A stretch of DNA of 64,000 bases from Ascidiaceihabitans sp. (GCA_029251465.1 JAQXDI010000043.1:1-64000); one strand, 5' to 3'; positions 1-8,718 are shown, numbered from the stretch's first letter. The notes: generated from the letters alone by a model not told the origin. A program made the numbers and translations.

Positions 1-408
1 AGGTAGTCTTGGTATCTGTATAAATGCTGTATTACTTTTCGTAGGATTGTCTTTGATTTCCTTAATGTCGACAACCAGTATTGTTTTCCCAATCTCGAAA
101 ATGTCGACCACGCATTCGCAGCCTACTTGAAATCGAAAATTGGAATTTTGAGTCGTGAACGACTTTACCCGGTCGTTTTTTATGTATTTGTAAACCGTCT
201 GAGTTTTGAAACCATCGCGGTGATTGGGAAACCTGATTGTATAATCATTTTCCGCCTGATCATATATCCATCCTTGGATCCCACTCCCTTCAAACACCAA
301 TCGGGAAAAATCACCATGTTCGCCGGAGCTGACCGGAATTGATTCACTTGATGCCAAGCTGCACCATAGTGACGCGAACAAAACAATCAGGATTCGAAAT
401 AGTGTCAT
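1..408 (-). CDS. Secreted flagellar-cluster protein, 3' part beyond window edge (partial)
   Basis: An open frame runs from an ATG at 408 to base 1 with no stop, so the C-terminus lies outside the window. The first ~20 residues form a clear Sec signal peptide (MTLFRILIVLF, then a hydrophobic stretch ending LASS). The mature part begins ESIPVSSGEHGDFSRLVF. Its start overlaps the motA stop as ATGA, so it is co-transcribed and probably translationally coupled with motA. Roseobacter flagellar clusters often carry a long secreted TPR-type protein beginning with a similar SSGEH-x-DFxRLV segment just after motA. I infer that this is such a protein, but the repeat region is not visible here, so the function is open. 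Confidence 0.75.
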   Translation of the reverse strand, partial: MTLFRILIVLFASLWCSLASSESIPVSSGEHGDFSRLVFEGSGIQGWIYDQAENDYTIRFPNHRDGFKTQTVYKYIKNDRVKSFTTQNSNFRFQVGCECVVDIFEIGKTILVVDIKEIKDNPTKSNTAFIQIPRLP

Positions 409-1274
409 GCTGCGCTCTGCTTTACGGCCTTCAAGGCTTCTTCCAAATCGGAATAGCTAGGACGGCAGTGCGTTGGCGTATTTTGACGACCAACTTCAAT
501 GCAAATATTGGTTGAGTGATTGTGTAGATTGGCGACCAGAACTTCGCGAATTAATTGATAGAAATGGCCATCTTCTTCGATGACCACTTTTACTTTCGCT
601 GCAAATGGACCAACTAACCCATAAGCAAGAAAGACGCCCAGAAATGTCCCAACTAGGGCACCGCCAATTAATTTCCCCAAAACTTCCGGTGGTTGGTCGA
701 TAGATGCCATTGTTTTGATAACTCCCAAAACAGCTGCAACAATCCCCAGCGCTGGCAAACCATCAGCTACTGTTTGCAAGGCGTGACTGGAATGCAATGC
801 GTGATGCATGCTGGCATCCATTCGCTTTTCCAAAACCTCTTCAACCTGATGCGGATCATCATAGTTCATTGATGCAGAGCGCATAGTGTCACAAATCAAG
901 GCTGTGGCCTCTGCATCTGCAACGATCTTAGGATACTTGGAAAATATACTTGATTCTGCTGGTGCCTCAATATGTTCTTCGATCGCCACAGGATTTTGAC
1001 GGGCCAATCGAATAAGTTCAAACAATAGACAAAGTAGATCACTATAGTCGTGATGCGCCCATTTTGGACCCTTAAATACTTTACCAAGATCCTTAACTGT
1101 ATGTTTGACTTCAGCAACACTGTTGGAAATCATGAATGCACCAATTGCAGCGCCCAAGATCATCGTCATTTCGAAGGGTAACGATTTAAGAATGATGCCC
1201 ATCTTGCCGCCAGCGGCTAGGTAGCCGCCGAAAACCATTACAAAAATGGTTATTATTCCGATGATCCCAATCAT
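405..1274 (-). CDS. motA: Flagellar motor stator protein MotA
   Basis: MotA forms the proton-channel stator with MotB and transmits torque to the rotor. The 289-residue protein has the family layout: two N-terminal membrane helices (about 2-22 and 34-52), a long cytoplasmic loop, and two C-terminal helices (about 172-190 and 202-224) with a conserved-looking proline in DGLPALG at the cytoplasmic entrance of the third helix. The start at 1274 is preceded by a GGGGA ribosome site five bases upstream. It is the fourth gene of the minus-strand fliL operon, 67 bp after the motE-like gene, and its TGA overlaps the next start. No motB is present in the window, so MotA's partner must be encoded elsewhere. 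Confidence 0.95.
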   Translation of the reverse strand: MIGIIGIITIFVMVFGGYLAAGGKMGIILKSLPFEMTMILGAAIGAFMISNSVAEVKHTVKDLGKVFKGPKWAHHDYSDLLCLLFELIRLARQNPVAIEEHIEAPAESSIFSKYPKIVADAEATALICDTMRSASMNYDDPHQVEEVLEKRMDASMHHALHSSHALQTVADGLPALGIVAAVLGVIKTMASIDQPPEVLGKLIGGALVGTFLGVFLAYGLVGPFAAKVKVVIEEDGHFYQLIREVLVANLHNHSTNICIEVGRQNTPTHCRPSYSDLEEALKAVKQSAA

Positions 1275-1341
1275 GTTTTTCCCCAGACTGTTTGTGGTTC
1301 ACCCATCTATTCAGATCGAAGTTAATAAACCTGCCTACTTC

Positions 1342-1938
1342 CTAGCTTTTCGGAGCATTTGCATTCCGCCCGGCCAAAATTACGCTGATTGTATATGCCG
1401 TTTCAGGCTTCAAGCCCGACAAAATTGCCGCTGCCGAATCGGGACGCATACGACCTAAAAATCCAGCGGCGAACTTTGGCTCCATCGCTTCAAACAATGC
1501 AGCCGAGTCTTTTGGCTTCATATTTTCATAAACCGTAGTAAGGCGTGCGACATCGTCTTCAGCAGCAGTGTCAGCGCGTGCCAAAGTGGCGCTCAATCTT
1601 TCTTCAGCAAGCTTCAGCGCTTCGATACGGCGCTCAATTTCATGCTGGACAACATCCAGCGCTTTGCCGCGCATTCGCTGTTTCATTTCTATTTCAGCTA
1701 CACGTTCTTCACGTTTTTGGATTGCATTTACCAACGCTGAAATTTCGACTGTTTCAGTTTCGACCTGGATGGGTTTTTCCAGCATCGCAGACTCTGAAAT
1801 TTGTGGGGCCTCTTCGGATTTTGCCATAGCCGCAGATGTGCCAAGCCCTATCCGCAGCACCGCTGATCCAATCAGCAGCCCTACAATCAAAAAGAGTGAG
1901 CCCGTCCTGTTTTTTGTCCGGCTTTTTTTCACAATCAT
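1342..1938 (-). CDS. motE: MotE-like flagellar protein
   Basis: The 198-residue protein has one N-terminal membrane segment (about 14-34). A long charged coiled coil follows (about 65-120, rich in Glu/Lys/Arg). The C-terminal domain carries YENMKPKDSAALFEAMEP and FLGRMRPDSAAAILSGLKPE, repeats typical of the MgtE-N/MotE fold. MotE was described in rhizobia as a periplasmic chaperone for MotC; in roseobacters the homologue sits between fliL and motA, as here. The start (1938) overlaps the stop of the upstream small gene by ATGA. Role as a stator accessory factor is inferred from fold and position. Confidence 0.8.
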   Translation of the reverse strand: MIVKKSRTKNRTGSLFLIVGLLIGSAVLRIGLGTSAAMAKSEEAPQISESAMLEKPIQVETETVEISALVNAIQKREERVAEIEMKQRMRGKALDVVQHEIERRIEALKLAEERLSATLARADTAAEDDVARLTTVYENMKPKDSAALFEAMEPKFAAGFLGRMRPDSAAAILSGLKPETAYTISVILAGRNANAPKS

Positions 1939-2342
1939 TGGTTCGCTCCGTTTGAGCTGTGCCGCACAAACATTGGTTGAGCTGTTTCAGAAGGTGGAGG
2001 CGCAGAGACTGGTTCAACGGAGGCTGGTTCAGGACGTTGCTCCGGAACTTCTGGCCCTGTTGGAATGTCATGTAATGATGCCATCTGCAGCTCTAACTGT
2101 TTTGACATTCCTTCTGCGCGCGCAGTTAATTCTGTCAGCGTCTTAGCAGAGCCAGCCGCGGTCGCTTGGGCCGCATTTAGCGATTTGTTCAAATCATCTA
2201 CTTGTGCGGAAAGGACCGCAACGGCACCACCTACGCCTTGTTCAAGACTGTTGAATCGCTTCAAGCGTCTGCCAAGAACCAAGCAATAAAACGCGGCGCT
2301 TACAGCACCTGCGACCAACAATATGTCAGCGATCATTTCCAT
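1935..2342 (-). CDS. Small membrane coiled-coil protein of flagellar cluster (DUF6468-like)
   Basis: This 135-residue protein has one N-terminal membrane helix (about 4-22), a basic RRLKRF stop-transfer, then an Ala-rich coiled coil (about 30-90) and a Pro/Glu-rich tail. It resembles the DUF6468 proteins that lie between fliL and the mot genes in alphaproteobacterial flagellar clusters; I make that match from memory, not from a search. It follows fliL by 10 bp and overlaps the motE-like gene by four bases, so it is a middle gene of the operon. A role in stator assembly or basal-body stabilisation is a guess from context. Confidence 0.65.
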   Translation of the reverse strand: MEMIADILLVAGAVSAAFYCLVLGRRLKRFNSLEQGVGGAVAVLSAQVDDLNKSLNAAQATAAGSAKTLTELTARAEGMSKQLELQMASLHDIPTGPEVPEQRPEPASVEPVSAPPPSETAQPMFVRHSSNGANQ

Positions 2343-2352
2343 TTTTTTACCC

Positions 2353-2841
2353 TCAATTCAGTACAAATTCTGTGATCAAAAGATCGTTGATGCGCCCGTC
2401 ACCCAGTACGATCTGAACGCGGCGCAACATTTGGGCGCGCAACCGGATCAAAGCCGCCGGATCTTCCAGATCGCTCGTTTCCAACGCTCGTAAGTACCCA
2501 TTCAAAACATCAGTGACCCGTGGCAACAAAGTCTCAACATCAGCTTGAAACTGGCTAGGCACCTCAAGGTGCGCGCGAAAGCTAAGATGTCTGTTTGCCG
2601 AACTAGGGCGTAAAGAGATCACGATTGGATTTACTTCTACAAATGCGACATCGGCCAATTCGGACACGGAAATTTCTTCTGCGTGGTTTGAATCATGCGA
2701 TTCGTCTCCCAAAATCATTCCTGAAAACGTCGCATAAAACCCTCCTCCTCCACCTATCAAGGCGGCCAAAAGCCCAAATACCAAAGGCTTTTTGGGCGAT
2801 TTCTTTGGTGCTTCTTCAAGCTCTTCTTCTGACTCAGACAT
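2353..2841 (-). CDS. fliL: Flagellar basal body-associated protein FliL
   Basis: FliL is a single-pass membrane protein that rings the stator and raises torque. An acidic then lysine-rich cytoplasmic tail (SESEEELEEAPKK) precedes one membrane helix at about 19-40. The periplasmic domain carries the FliL hallmarks: a VNPIVISLRP strand, an RHLSFRAHLEV strand, and the C-terminal INDLLITEFVLN. Two in-frame ATGs lie six bases apart (2847 and 2841). I chose 2841 because GGGA then sits at a usual distance. It is the first gene of the minus-strand operon, divergent from fliF. Confidence 0.92.
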   Translation of the reverse strand: MSESEEELEEAPKKSPKKPLVFGLLAALIGGGGGFYATFSGMILGDESHDSNHAEEISVSELADVAFVEVNPIVISLRPSSANRHLSFRAHLEVPSQFQADVETLLPRVTDVLNGYLRALETSDLEDPAALIRLRAQMLRRVQIVLGDGRINDLLITEFVLN

Positions 2842-2887
2842 ATGCATCCCATTCGATGGCTTCGAAATTTGTATAACCTTAGATGCA

Positions 2888-2902
2888 CTAACCGATTGTT
2901 AA
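2888..2902. promoter_or_regulatory. CtrA-like binding box in fliL/fliF divergent promoter
   Basis: The sequence CTAA-N7-TTAA differs from the CtrA full-site consensus TTAA-N7-TTAA by one base. It lies in the 122-bp gap between the divergent fliL and fliF starts, so it could serve both operons. CtrA control of flagellar genes is well established in several Rhodobacteraceae; binding here is inferred from the motif only. Confidence 0.55.
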
Positions 2903-2963
2903 GCCTGATCGTTCATTGCTGTGATTGAGGTCGGGCAGAAAGCCGGACATATCGGAGGCCATT

Positions 2964-4613
2964 GTGCAGCAACTCTTAAATGCGTGGACCGGGTTAGACC
3001 TGCGTCGGCAAATCATCGTAGTAGGAGCCACGGTAGCGATGTTTTTTGCCGTGCTCGCAATGTCACGGATGGCGACAGCGCCGAGTATGACACTGCTTTA
3101 TGCCGGTTTAGAAAGCGGTGCAGCAGGGGATGTTGTTCGGTCACTTGAACAACGCGGTGTGGTGTTTGATGTGCGCGGTGGGTCAATCTTTGTCGACTCA
3201 AAAGAGCGCGATCAGTTGCGACTTACGTTGGCCAGCGAAGGGTTGCCTGCAAACTCCAACAGTGGATACGAACTACTCGATTCGTTGTCTGGCTTTGGCA
3301 CAACATCACAAATGTTCGATGCAGCATATTGGCGCGCGAAAGAAGGCGAATTGGCCCGCACGATTGTCTCTAGCCCACATATTTCCATGGCTCGCGTTCA
3401 TATCGCAACAACTGGTTCCAATCCGTTCCAACGCGGTGTCACGCCCAAAGCATCTGTATCTGTTACGCCAAATGGCGGCAGCGTTTCTGCCCAACACGCA
3501 AAGGCTGTTCGCTATCTTGTGGCTTCAGCCGTGTCCGGGTTGGCGCCAGAGGACGTCGCAGTCATTGACGCCAATGGCTCACTGATCGGGGCCACTGACG
3601 ATGCTGTTCCTGCCGTAGGCGGTGACGACAAAGCTCAGGTTTTAAAAGAGCGCGTTCAACGATTGCTAGAGGCCCGCGTTGGATTCGGCAATTCCGTCGT
3701 TGAAGTCAGCGTTGATACGGTCACCGAAAGCGAAGCAATCCGCGAACGCCGCTTTGATCCAGAGGGGCGCGTCGCAATCAGCATCGATACAGAACAGCGC
3801 ACCAATTCATCAAGCGACGCCGGCGGCGGTGATGTTACCGTTGCCAGTAATCTGCCCGAAGGTGACGCGGGAAATGGCGGCGACAACTCGTCCTCACAGA
3901 ACAATGAAACGCGCGAACGGATAAACTACGAAGTTTCCGAAACAGAGACAGAAATCGTGCGTGCACCAGGTGCGATCAAACGACTGACGGTTGCTGTATT
4001 GGTCAACAACGCGACGGTGGTTGGCGAAGATGGCCAATCCAACAACGTGGCACCCCGCGATGATGCCGAACTTGAGGCACTACGTGAACTCGTCTCTTCT
4101 GCTGTTGGTTTTGACGAAACACGTGGGGACATCATCACAATCAAATCCATGTCTCTACAATCGGTTTCGCCAGCTGGAACTGCTGCCGGCACGTCTGTTT
4201 TTGACTCAATCAATCTAGACTTGATGTCAGCTTTGCAAATGGCTGTCCTTGCCGTCGTCACACTAATCCTCGGATTGTTCGTCGTCCGCCCCGTTCTTGC
4301 ACGCGCACCACAAGCTCTTCCCGCTCCAGCACCGGGCCTGCCTCAAGAGCAGATTTCACCGGATGCTTCACAACAGCAATCGTTGCCAGCGCTTTCAGGT
4401 GAAATCGACCCGGTTGGTGACTTTGATTTGCCCAGCTTTGATATTGGATCGGACATTAGTGAACTACCTGATCTTCCAATGGGTGGCGGCGCAGCTGGCG
4501 GTAGCATGTCCGAAGATCCGGTGGACCGTCTTCGGTCTATGATAGGTGATCGTCAGGAAGAAACCGTTGAAATTCTGCGCAGCTGGCTGGAAGAAAAAGA
4601 GGAAAATGTATGA
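2964..4613 (+). CDS. fliF: Flagellar MS-ring protein FliF
   Basis: FliF builds the membrane MS ring. The protein has an N-terminal membrane helix soon after QQLLNAWTGLDLRRQ, the periplasmic ring-building domains (YAGLESGAAGDVVRSLEQ; DSLSGFGTTSQMFDAAYWRAKEGELARTI in two parts), an acidic Ser/Asn-rich linker, a second helix near 425-445, and an acidic cytoplasmic tail ending RSWLEEKEENV that should bind FliG. A frame-compatible TTG at 2925 exists, but GTG at 2964 has a strong GGAGG at 2954-2958 with five-base spacing, so I prefer it (549 residues). The stop overlaps the fliH-like start by ATGA. No fliG follows, unlike the enterobacterial order. Confidence 0.94.
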   Translation: MQQLLNAWTGLDLRRQIIVVGATVAMFFAVLAMSRMATAPSMTLLYAGLESGAAGDVVRSLEQRGVVFDVRGGSIFVDSKERDQLRLTLASEGLPANSNSGYELLDSLSGFGTTSQMFDAAYWRAKEGELARTIVSSPHISMARVHIATTGSNPFQRGVTPKASVSVTPNGGSVSAQHAKAVRYLVASAVSGLAPEDVAVIDANGSLIGATDDAVPAVGGDDKAQVLKERVQRLLEARVGFGNSVVEVSVDTVTESEAIRERRFDPEGRVAISIDTEQRTNSSSDAGGGDVTVASNLPEGDAGNGGDNSSSQNNETRERINYEVSETETEIVRAPGAIKRLTVAVLVNNATVVGEDGQSNNVAPRDDAELEALRELVSSAVGFDETRGDIITIKSMSLQSVSPAGTAAGTSVFDSINLDLMSALQMAVLAVVTLILGLFVVRPVLARAPQALPAPAPGLPQEQISPDASQQQSLPALSGEIDPVGDFDLPSFDIGSDISELPDLPMGGGAAGGSMSEDPVDRLRSMIGDRQEETVEILRSWLEEKEENV

Positions 4614-5212
4614 TGTCTCTTTCTCATAGATATCAAGAGTTTGGCTCCAAGACTGTTGGCGTAAATGCGAAACCTGACCTCGACATATCAGAAATCGAAG
4701 ACGAAAAGCTTGCCTGTTTCGAAGCTGGCTTTCAGGTTGGTTGGGACGACGCTGTAAAAGCGCAATGCGATTCCAACACGCATATCTCGTCCGATTTAGC
4801 GAAAAACCTTCAGGACACGTCTTTCAGTTACCACGAAGCACGTTCTGCTCTTATCAAATCACTTCGTCCATTGTTTTCAGACATTACTGACACTCTGCTG
4901 CCTGCAATCGCGCGGGAATCTTTGGGTGCCCACGTTGTCGAGCAACTAACAGACATGTCGCGCGAGGCGTTGGACCAAGTGATCGAGGTTACGATTGCGC
5001 CCCAAAATGTCGAGCCTATCGAACAATTATTAAACAGCGCCCTTCCCAAACCGTTTGTCTTGATCAGTGATCAAAATCTCGGAGAGGGACAGGTATTTCT
5101 AAGGATCGGTTCCAATGAACGTGAAATCGATCTGGAGCAGGTTGTCTCTAGTATCGCTGCCGCGATGGAGACGTTCTTTCAACACGCCCAAGAGGATGTG
5201 ACACATGGATGA
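4610..5212 (+). CDS. fliH: FliH-like flagellar export ATPase regulator
   Basis: The protein has 200 residues, an acidic N-terminal region with a predicted helix (SEIEDEKLACFEAGFQVGWDDAV), and a C-terminal alpha/beta part (LPAIARESLGAHVVEQL ... VTIAPQNVEPIEQLL). This matches the FliH/FlbE/V-ATPase-E-like layout and the FliF-FliH-FliN-FliP order used in roseobacters. FliH links the FliI ATPase to FliN at the C ring. Its ATG overlaps the fliF stop and its end overlaps fliN by eight bases. Family sequence conservation is low, so the assignment leans partly on position. Confidence 0.75.
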   Translation: MMSLSHRYQEFGSKTVGVNAKPDLDISEIEDEKLACFEAGFQVGWDDAVKAQCDSNTHISSDLAKNLQDTSFSYHEARSALIKSLRPLFSDITDTLLPAIARESLGAHVVEQLTDMSREALDQVIEVTIAPQNVEPIEQLLNSALPKPFVLISDQNLGEGQVFLRIGSNEREIDLEQVVSSIAAAMETFFQHAQEDVTHG

Positions 5213-5498
5213 TTCGACCGCAAAACCTAACTTTGCCGCAGATACCAGCAACCCATTTACCGCTGTTCCCATCGAAATCACGGTATCCGTCGGCAAGGCG
5301 CGCCCCCTGGTTCGTGATCTTGTGATGTTGGGCGCGAATGCTGTGTTAACTTTGGACAAACGCGTCGATGACCCTGTTGAACTTTTCGTAGGCGAAAAGT
5401 TAATCGCACGTGGAATGCTTGAGGAAGACGAAGCAAACGGAAGCGGTCAGCTAAATGTGCGACTGACCGAAATCATCAATTTGCAGTCCGGCCTGTAA
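5205..5498 (+). CDS. fliN: Flagellar motor switch protein FliN
   Basis: This short protein (97 residues) consists of a disordered N-terminus and a single SpoA domain: IEITVSVGKARPLVRDLVMLGANAVLTLDKRVDDPVELFVGEKLIARGML, continuing to VRLTEIINLQSGL. FliN forms the lower C ring and docks FliH. It overlaps the fliH-like gene by eight bases and precedes fliP by ten bases, consistent with one operon. Confidence 0.93.
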   Translation: MDDSTAKPNFAADTSNPFTAVPIEITVSVGKARPLVRDLVMLGANAVLTLDKRVDDPVELFVGEKLIARGMLEEDEANGSGQLNVRLTEIINLQSGL

Positions 5499-5508
5499 GC
5501 GGTTTTTG

Positions 5509-6234
5509 ATGTCTCGCGCGCTCATATTACTGGTCACTTTACTGACCATTTCCAGCCCGGCTTTTGGTCAGGATCTATCCGTTTCGCTTGGCGATGATGG
5601 ATCGATCAGTGCGCGGACAATTCAGCTTTTTGCCCTGATTACGGTGCTCAGTATTGCACCTGGTCTTGCAATTATGCTGACTTGTTTTCCATTCATAGTC
5701 ACCGTCTTGTCGATCTTGCGCCAAGCCATCGGACTACAGGCATCGCCACCCAATATGCTGTTGGTGAGCCTCGCAATGTTCCTAACATACTTTGTGATGG
5801 AACCTGTTTTCACCGAGGCTTGGATCAACGGGTTAGAGCCCCTCACCAACGAAGAAATTGACGCAGAAACCGCGTTTATTCGCACGTTGGAGCCGTTCCG
5901 AGTGTTTATGGCAGCCCGCATGGACCCCGACACTTTCTCGGCTATGGCCGATCTGCGCCCAGACACCCGTGGTCAAACACTAGCACCAGAAGCGCCGCTG
6001 TCGGTCATGATTCCGAGCTTTATGTTGTCCGAGATCAGCCGCGCGTTCCAAATCGGGTTTCTCATATTCTTGCCGTTTTTGATCATTGATCTCGTCGTCG
6101 CCGCAGTCCTGATGTCCATGGGCATGATGATGGTGCCGCCCGCGATCGTCTCGCTTCCATTCAAACTGGCGTTCTTTGTCGTCGCTGACGGGTGGAGCTT
6201 GATCGCCGGCGCGCTGGTGCGAAGTTACTTTTGA
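5509..6234 (+). CDS. fliP: Flagellar type III export gate protein FliP
   Basis: FliP is the core export-gate pore protein. The 241-residue product has a cleavable signal peptide (ends SSPAFGQ), the FliP signature PGLAIMLTCFPFIVTVLSILRQ, a periplasmic loop of about 100 residues, and the C-terminal pair of helices AFQIGFLIFLPFLIIDLVVA and VSLPFKLAFFVVADGW. A TTG directly precedes the chosen ATG at 5509. It ends the plus-strand flagellar operon in this window; only three bases separate its stop from the convergent gmd stop, with no obvious terminator hairpin between. Confidence 0.96.
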   Translation: MSRALILLVTLLTISSPAFGQDLSVSLGDDGSISARTIQLFALITVLSIAPGLAIMLTCFPFIVTVLSILRQAIGLQASPPNMLLVSLAMFLTYFVMEPVFTEAWINGLEPLTNEEIDAETAFIRTLEPFRVFMAARMDPDTFSAMADLRPDTRGQTLAPEAPLSVMIPSFMLSEISRAFQIGFLIFLPFLIIDLVVAAVLMSMGMMMVPPAIVSLPFKLAFFVVADGWSLIAGALVRSYF

Positions 6235-6237
6235 CGA

Positions 6238-7356
6238 TTATTTCTCTGTGCTTAGTGCCGCATTATACCCATGCGATCGCAACAACGCGCTTTGCTTTGC
6301 AATCTTCAAATCTTCTTGCACCATTTCAGTGCACATTTCCTGAGTTGTGATTTTCGGCACCCACCCCAAAACTTCCTTGGCCTTGGTCGGATCACCCAGC
6401 AACGTCTCAACCTCGGCAGGACGGAAGTAGCGCGGATCGATCCGCAAGATCACATCACCAGGTTTCACCGCAGTTACATCATCGCCAGTGATCGTATCGA
6501 CAATACCAACCTCATCTAGGCCAGTCCCTTCGAACCGCAACGTCATGCCAAGCTCGGCGGCACTCCATTCGATAAATTGGCGCACAGAATATTGCTTGCC
6601 CGTCGCGATTACAAAATCATCCGCCGTGTCTTGTTGCAGCATCATCCATTGCATACGCACATAGTCCTTGGCATGGCCCCAATCGCGTAGCGCATCAATG
6701 TTGCCCATGTACAAACACGGCTCTAACCCCAACGCGATGTTGCACAAAGATCGCGTAATCTTACGAGTCACAAAGGTTTCACCGCGGCGCGGGCTTTCGT
6801 GATTAAACAAAATACCGTTGCAGGCGTACATTCCGTAGGCTTCGCGATAGTTAACCGTCATCCAGTAGCTATAAAGTTTTGCGACAGCGTAAGGCGAACG
6901 CGGATAAAACGGAGTCGTTTCCCGCTGCGGGGTCTCTTGCACCAAGCCATACAATTCAGACGTAGATGCCTGATAAAACCGTGTCTTTTCCTCAAGACCC
7001 AACAGGCGGATCGCCTCAAGCAAGCGCAATGTCCCCATGCCGCTTACGTCGGCTGTATATTCCGGCGATTCAAAACTAACGGCAACATGGCTTTGCGCGC
7101 CAAGATTATAAACTTCGTCAGGCTGCACTTCTTGGATAATGCGCGTCAAGTTCGAGGAATCCGTCAGATCGCCATAATGCAGCTTTAGCCGCGCATCCGG
7201 CACATGCGGGTCCTCAAAAATGTGATCAATCCGCTGCGTATTAAACGATGACGAACGTCGCTTGATGCCATGAACTTCGTATCCCTTGGACAACAAAAAC
7301 TCAGCCAGATAAGATCCGTCTTGTCCTGTAATTCCGGTGATCAATGCGCGTTTCAT
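6238..7356 (-). CDS. gmd: GDP-mannose 4,6-dehydratase
   Basis: Gmd converts GDP-mannose to GDP-4-keto-6-deoxymannose, the precursor of GDP-fucose, GDP-rhamnose and related sugars. The 372-residue SDR enzyme shows the N-terminal NAD(P) fold ([19 protein letters not shown]), the [15 protein letters not shown] loop, the catalytic STSELYG segment and YxxxK (Tyr156, Lys160). Length and motifs are normal. The partner epimerase/reductase genes (fcl, rmd) are not adjacent, so the sugar end product is unknown. It stands alone, convergent with fliP and divergent from the extensin-like gene. Confidence 0.97.
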   Translation of the reverse strand: MKRALITGITGQDGSYLAEFLLSKGYEVHGIKRRSSSFNTQRIDHIFEDPHVPDARLKLHYGDLTDSSNLTRIIQEVQPDEVYNLGAQSHVAVSFESPEYTADVSGMGTLRLLEAIRLLGLEEKTRFYQASTSELYGLVQETPQRETTPFYPRSPYAVAKLYSYWMTVNYREAYGMYACNGILFNHESPRRGETFVTRKITRSLCNIALGLEPCLYMGNIDALRDWGHAKDYVRMQWMMLQQDTADDFVIATGKQYSVRQFIEWSAAELGMTLRFEGTGLDEVGIVDTITGDDVTAVKPGDVILRIDPRYFRPAEVETLLGDPTKAKEVLGWVPKITTQEMCTEMVQEDLKIAKQSALLRSHGYNAALSTEK

Positions 7357-7408
7357 GGCTGCTCCTTCTCATTTGCCTCGTTCCTAAGGGCTTGGATGCG
7401 ATGCCGCA

Positions 7409-8143
7409 ATGGGGCGTGACATGCTAGGGCGGTCAATCGCCTCTGCTTTGACGGCAATCATCAGCGTCGCGATTTTGCTTTTTGCAGGTTTGGTTGTGCT
7501 GATTTACATGCCGGATTCGCCGCTGCCGGATCACTGGAATCCGGCCAAGCCTTTGGTCATCAATGATCCCGTCAACATGTTGACAGACTGGAAACTAGCC
7601 CGTGTTTTGGCAAATGGTGCGCTGTGCAAAGCCACGCTTGCAACCGGCGCCACGTTCAACACGCAACCCGAAAAGATTGATAGCCAAAGATGCGGGATCA
7701 CAGATCACATTTCGCTTCTGCGGATCGGAAATGCACAAGTCAAACCTGTGAACACCAGATGCCAAACTGCGTTGCGCTGGGCAATGTGGACGACGCATGA
7801 TCTGCAACCCAAGGCGCGGGAGCTGTTCGATCAAGACATCCGCGAAATCAAACATTTTTCTAGCTACAATTGCCGCGAAATTCGCACATCCGCTGGGTCT
7901 GGTCGACGGATGAGCACCCATGCCACGGCCGAGGCAATCGACGTCGCTGGTTTTGTTCTAAAGTACGGCACTTCGGTCGATCTAAAAAGAGACTGGGGTG
8001 GCTCCACATCTAAATCCGCGTTTCTGCGGCACGCTAACACATCAGCATGTAAATGGTTTCGTGTCACCCTTGGGCCAAATTACAACGCGCTGCACGCTGA
8101 TCACTTTCATCTGCAACACACCGGTTGGGGGTTGTGTCGGTAG
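7409..8143 (+). CDS. Extensin-like family protein (probable cell-wall peptidase)
   Basis: The 244-residue protein has an N-terminal membrane anchor (about 10-32). A C-terminal extensin-like domain (PF06904 type) follows, with the metal-peptidase-like motifs STHATAEAIDVAGF and NALHADHFHLQ. The His and Asp residues of these motifs match the DD-carboxypeptidase/L,D-peptidase superfamily (peptidase M15-like). Several cysteines (SSYNCREI, SACKWF, WGLCR at the end) probably form periplasmic disulfides. A role in peptidoglycan trimming is inferred from fold. It is a single-gene unit. Confidence 0.8.
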   Translation: MGRDMLGRSIASALTAIISVAILLFAGLVVLIYMPDSPLPDHWNPAKPLVINDPVNMLTDWKLARVLANGALCKATLATGATFNTQPEKIDSQRCGITDHISLLRIGNAQVKPVNTRCQTALRWAMWTTHDLQPKARELFDQDIREIKHFSSYNCREIRTSAGSGRRMSTHATAEAIDVAGFVLKYGTSVDLKRDWGGSTSKSAFLRHANTSACKWFRVTLGPNYNALHADHFHLQHTGWGLCR

Positions 8144-8262
8144 GCGAAATACCTCCGTACGGGGAAAGCGACTGAAAATTTCCCTTTGTTTTGGCTGAAT
8201 TGGACTCTAACCTCTCACGCAAGGCCTGAAAGAACGGTCAAGTCCAAGGTGGGAGAATTTCA

Positions 8263-8604
8263 ATGGGCAAACGTGACGACCTAATCGCGCAATATGCAGA
8301 CGATCTGAAAAACAAATGCGGCATGACACCAGACATGGATCTGCTGACAAAAGTAACAATTGGCTGCGGCCCTGCGATCTACAATGCAGACGCGTCCACG
8401 GTCGCAGCATCGCAACCTGCCGAGCTGGAAACAGTCAAAGAAAACTTCCTCAAGAAAAAGCTGGGTCTGGCCGACGGTCCCGCGCTGAAGGAAGCAATCG
8501 ACAAAGCAATGGAAACCTATGGCCGTTCAGAGCGCAACAAATACCGCGCCGTGGTTTATTACATGCTGACCAAGCACTTTGGCAAAGAATCCGTTTACGG
8601 CTAA
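8263..8604 (+). CDS. DUF2853 family protein
   Basis: The 113-residue soluble protein begins MGKRDDLIAQYADDLKNKCG and is largely helical, ending NKYRAVVYYMLTKHFGKESVYG. This matches the small DUF2853 family found in many proteobacteria, whose function is unknown. A GGGAG ribosome site precedes the ATG. A strong intrinsic terminator follows directly, so it is a monocistronic gene. Confidence 0.82.
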   Translation: MGKRDDLIAQYADDLKNKCGMTPDMDLLTKVTIGCGPAIYNADASTVAASQPAELETVKENFLKKKLGLADGPALKEAIDKAMETYGRSERNKYRAVVYYMLTKHFGKESVYG

Positions 8605-8624
8605 GCCTTTGACATTGAATGATT

Positions 8625-8657
8625 AAGGTTCGCTTTTTTAGGCGGGCCTTTTTCTTT
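8625..8657 (+). terminator. Intrinsic terminator of the DUF2853 gene
   Basis: AAGGTTCGC (8625-8633) pairs with GCGGGCCTT (8642-8650) through nine pairs including two G-U wobbles, with an eight-base T-rich loop, followed by a T-rich run. It sits 20 bases after the stop. Confidence 0.85.
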
Positions 8658-8683
8658 TGAACTTCATTTTACAGACTATTACT

Positions 8684-8712
8684 TTGCGTTTTTGCCTAAC
8701 CAAGCGTAGATT
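8684..8712 (+). promoter_or_regulatory. Candidate sigma-70 promoter of an orphan small RNA
   Basis: TTGCGT (8684-8689) and TAGATT (8707-8712) are separated by exactly 17 bases, a good fit to a housekeeping promoter. It lies after the DUF2853 terminator and points toward a second terminator with no coding gene between. Confidence 0.4.
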
Positions 8713-8718
8713 TTCAGC

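Noticed and set aside
8145..8180. Terminator after the extensin-like gene
   Set aside because: The CCTCCGTACGGGG palindrome has no loop and no T tract, so it is not a credible intrinsic terminator.
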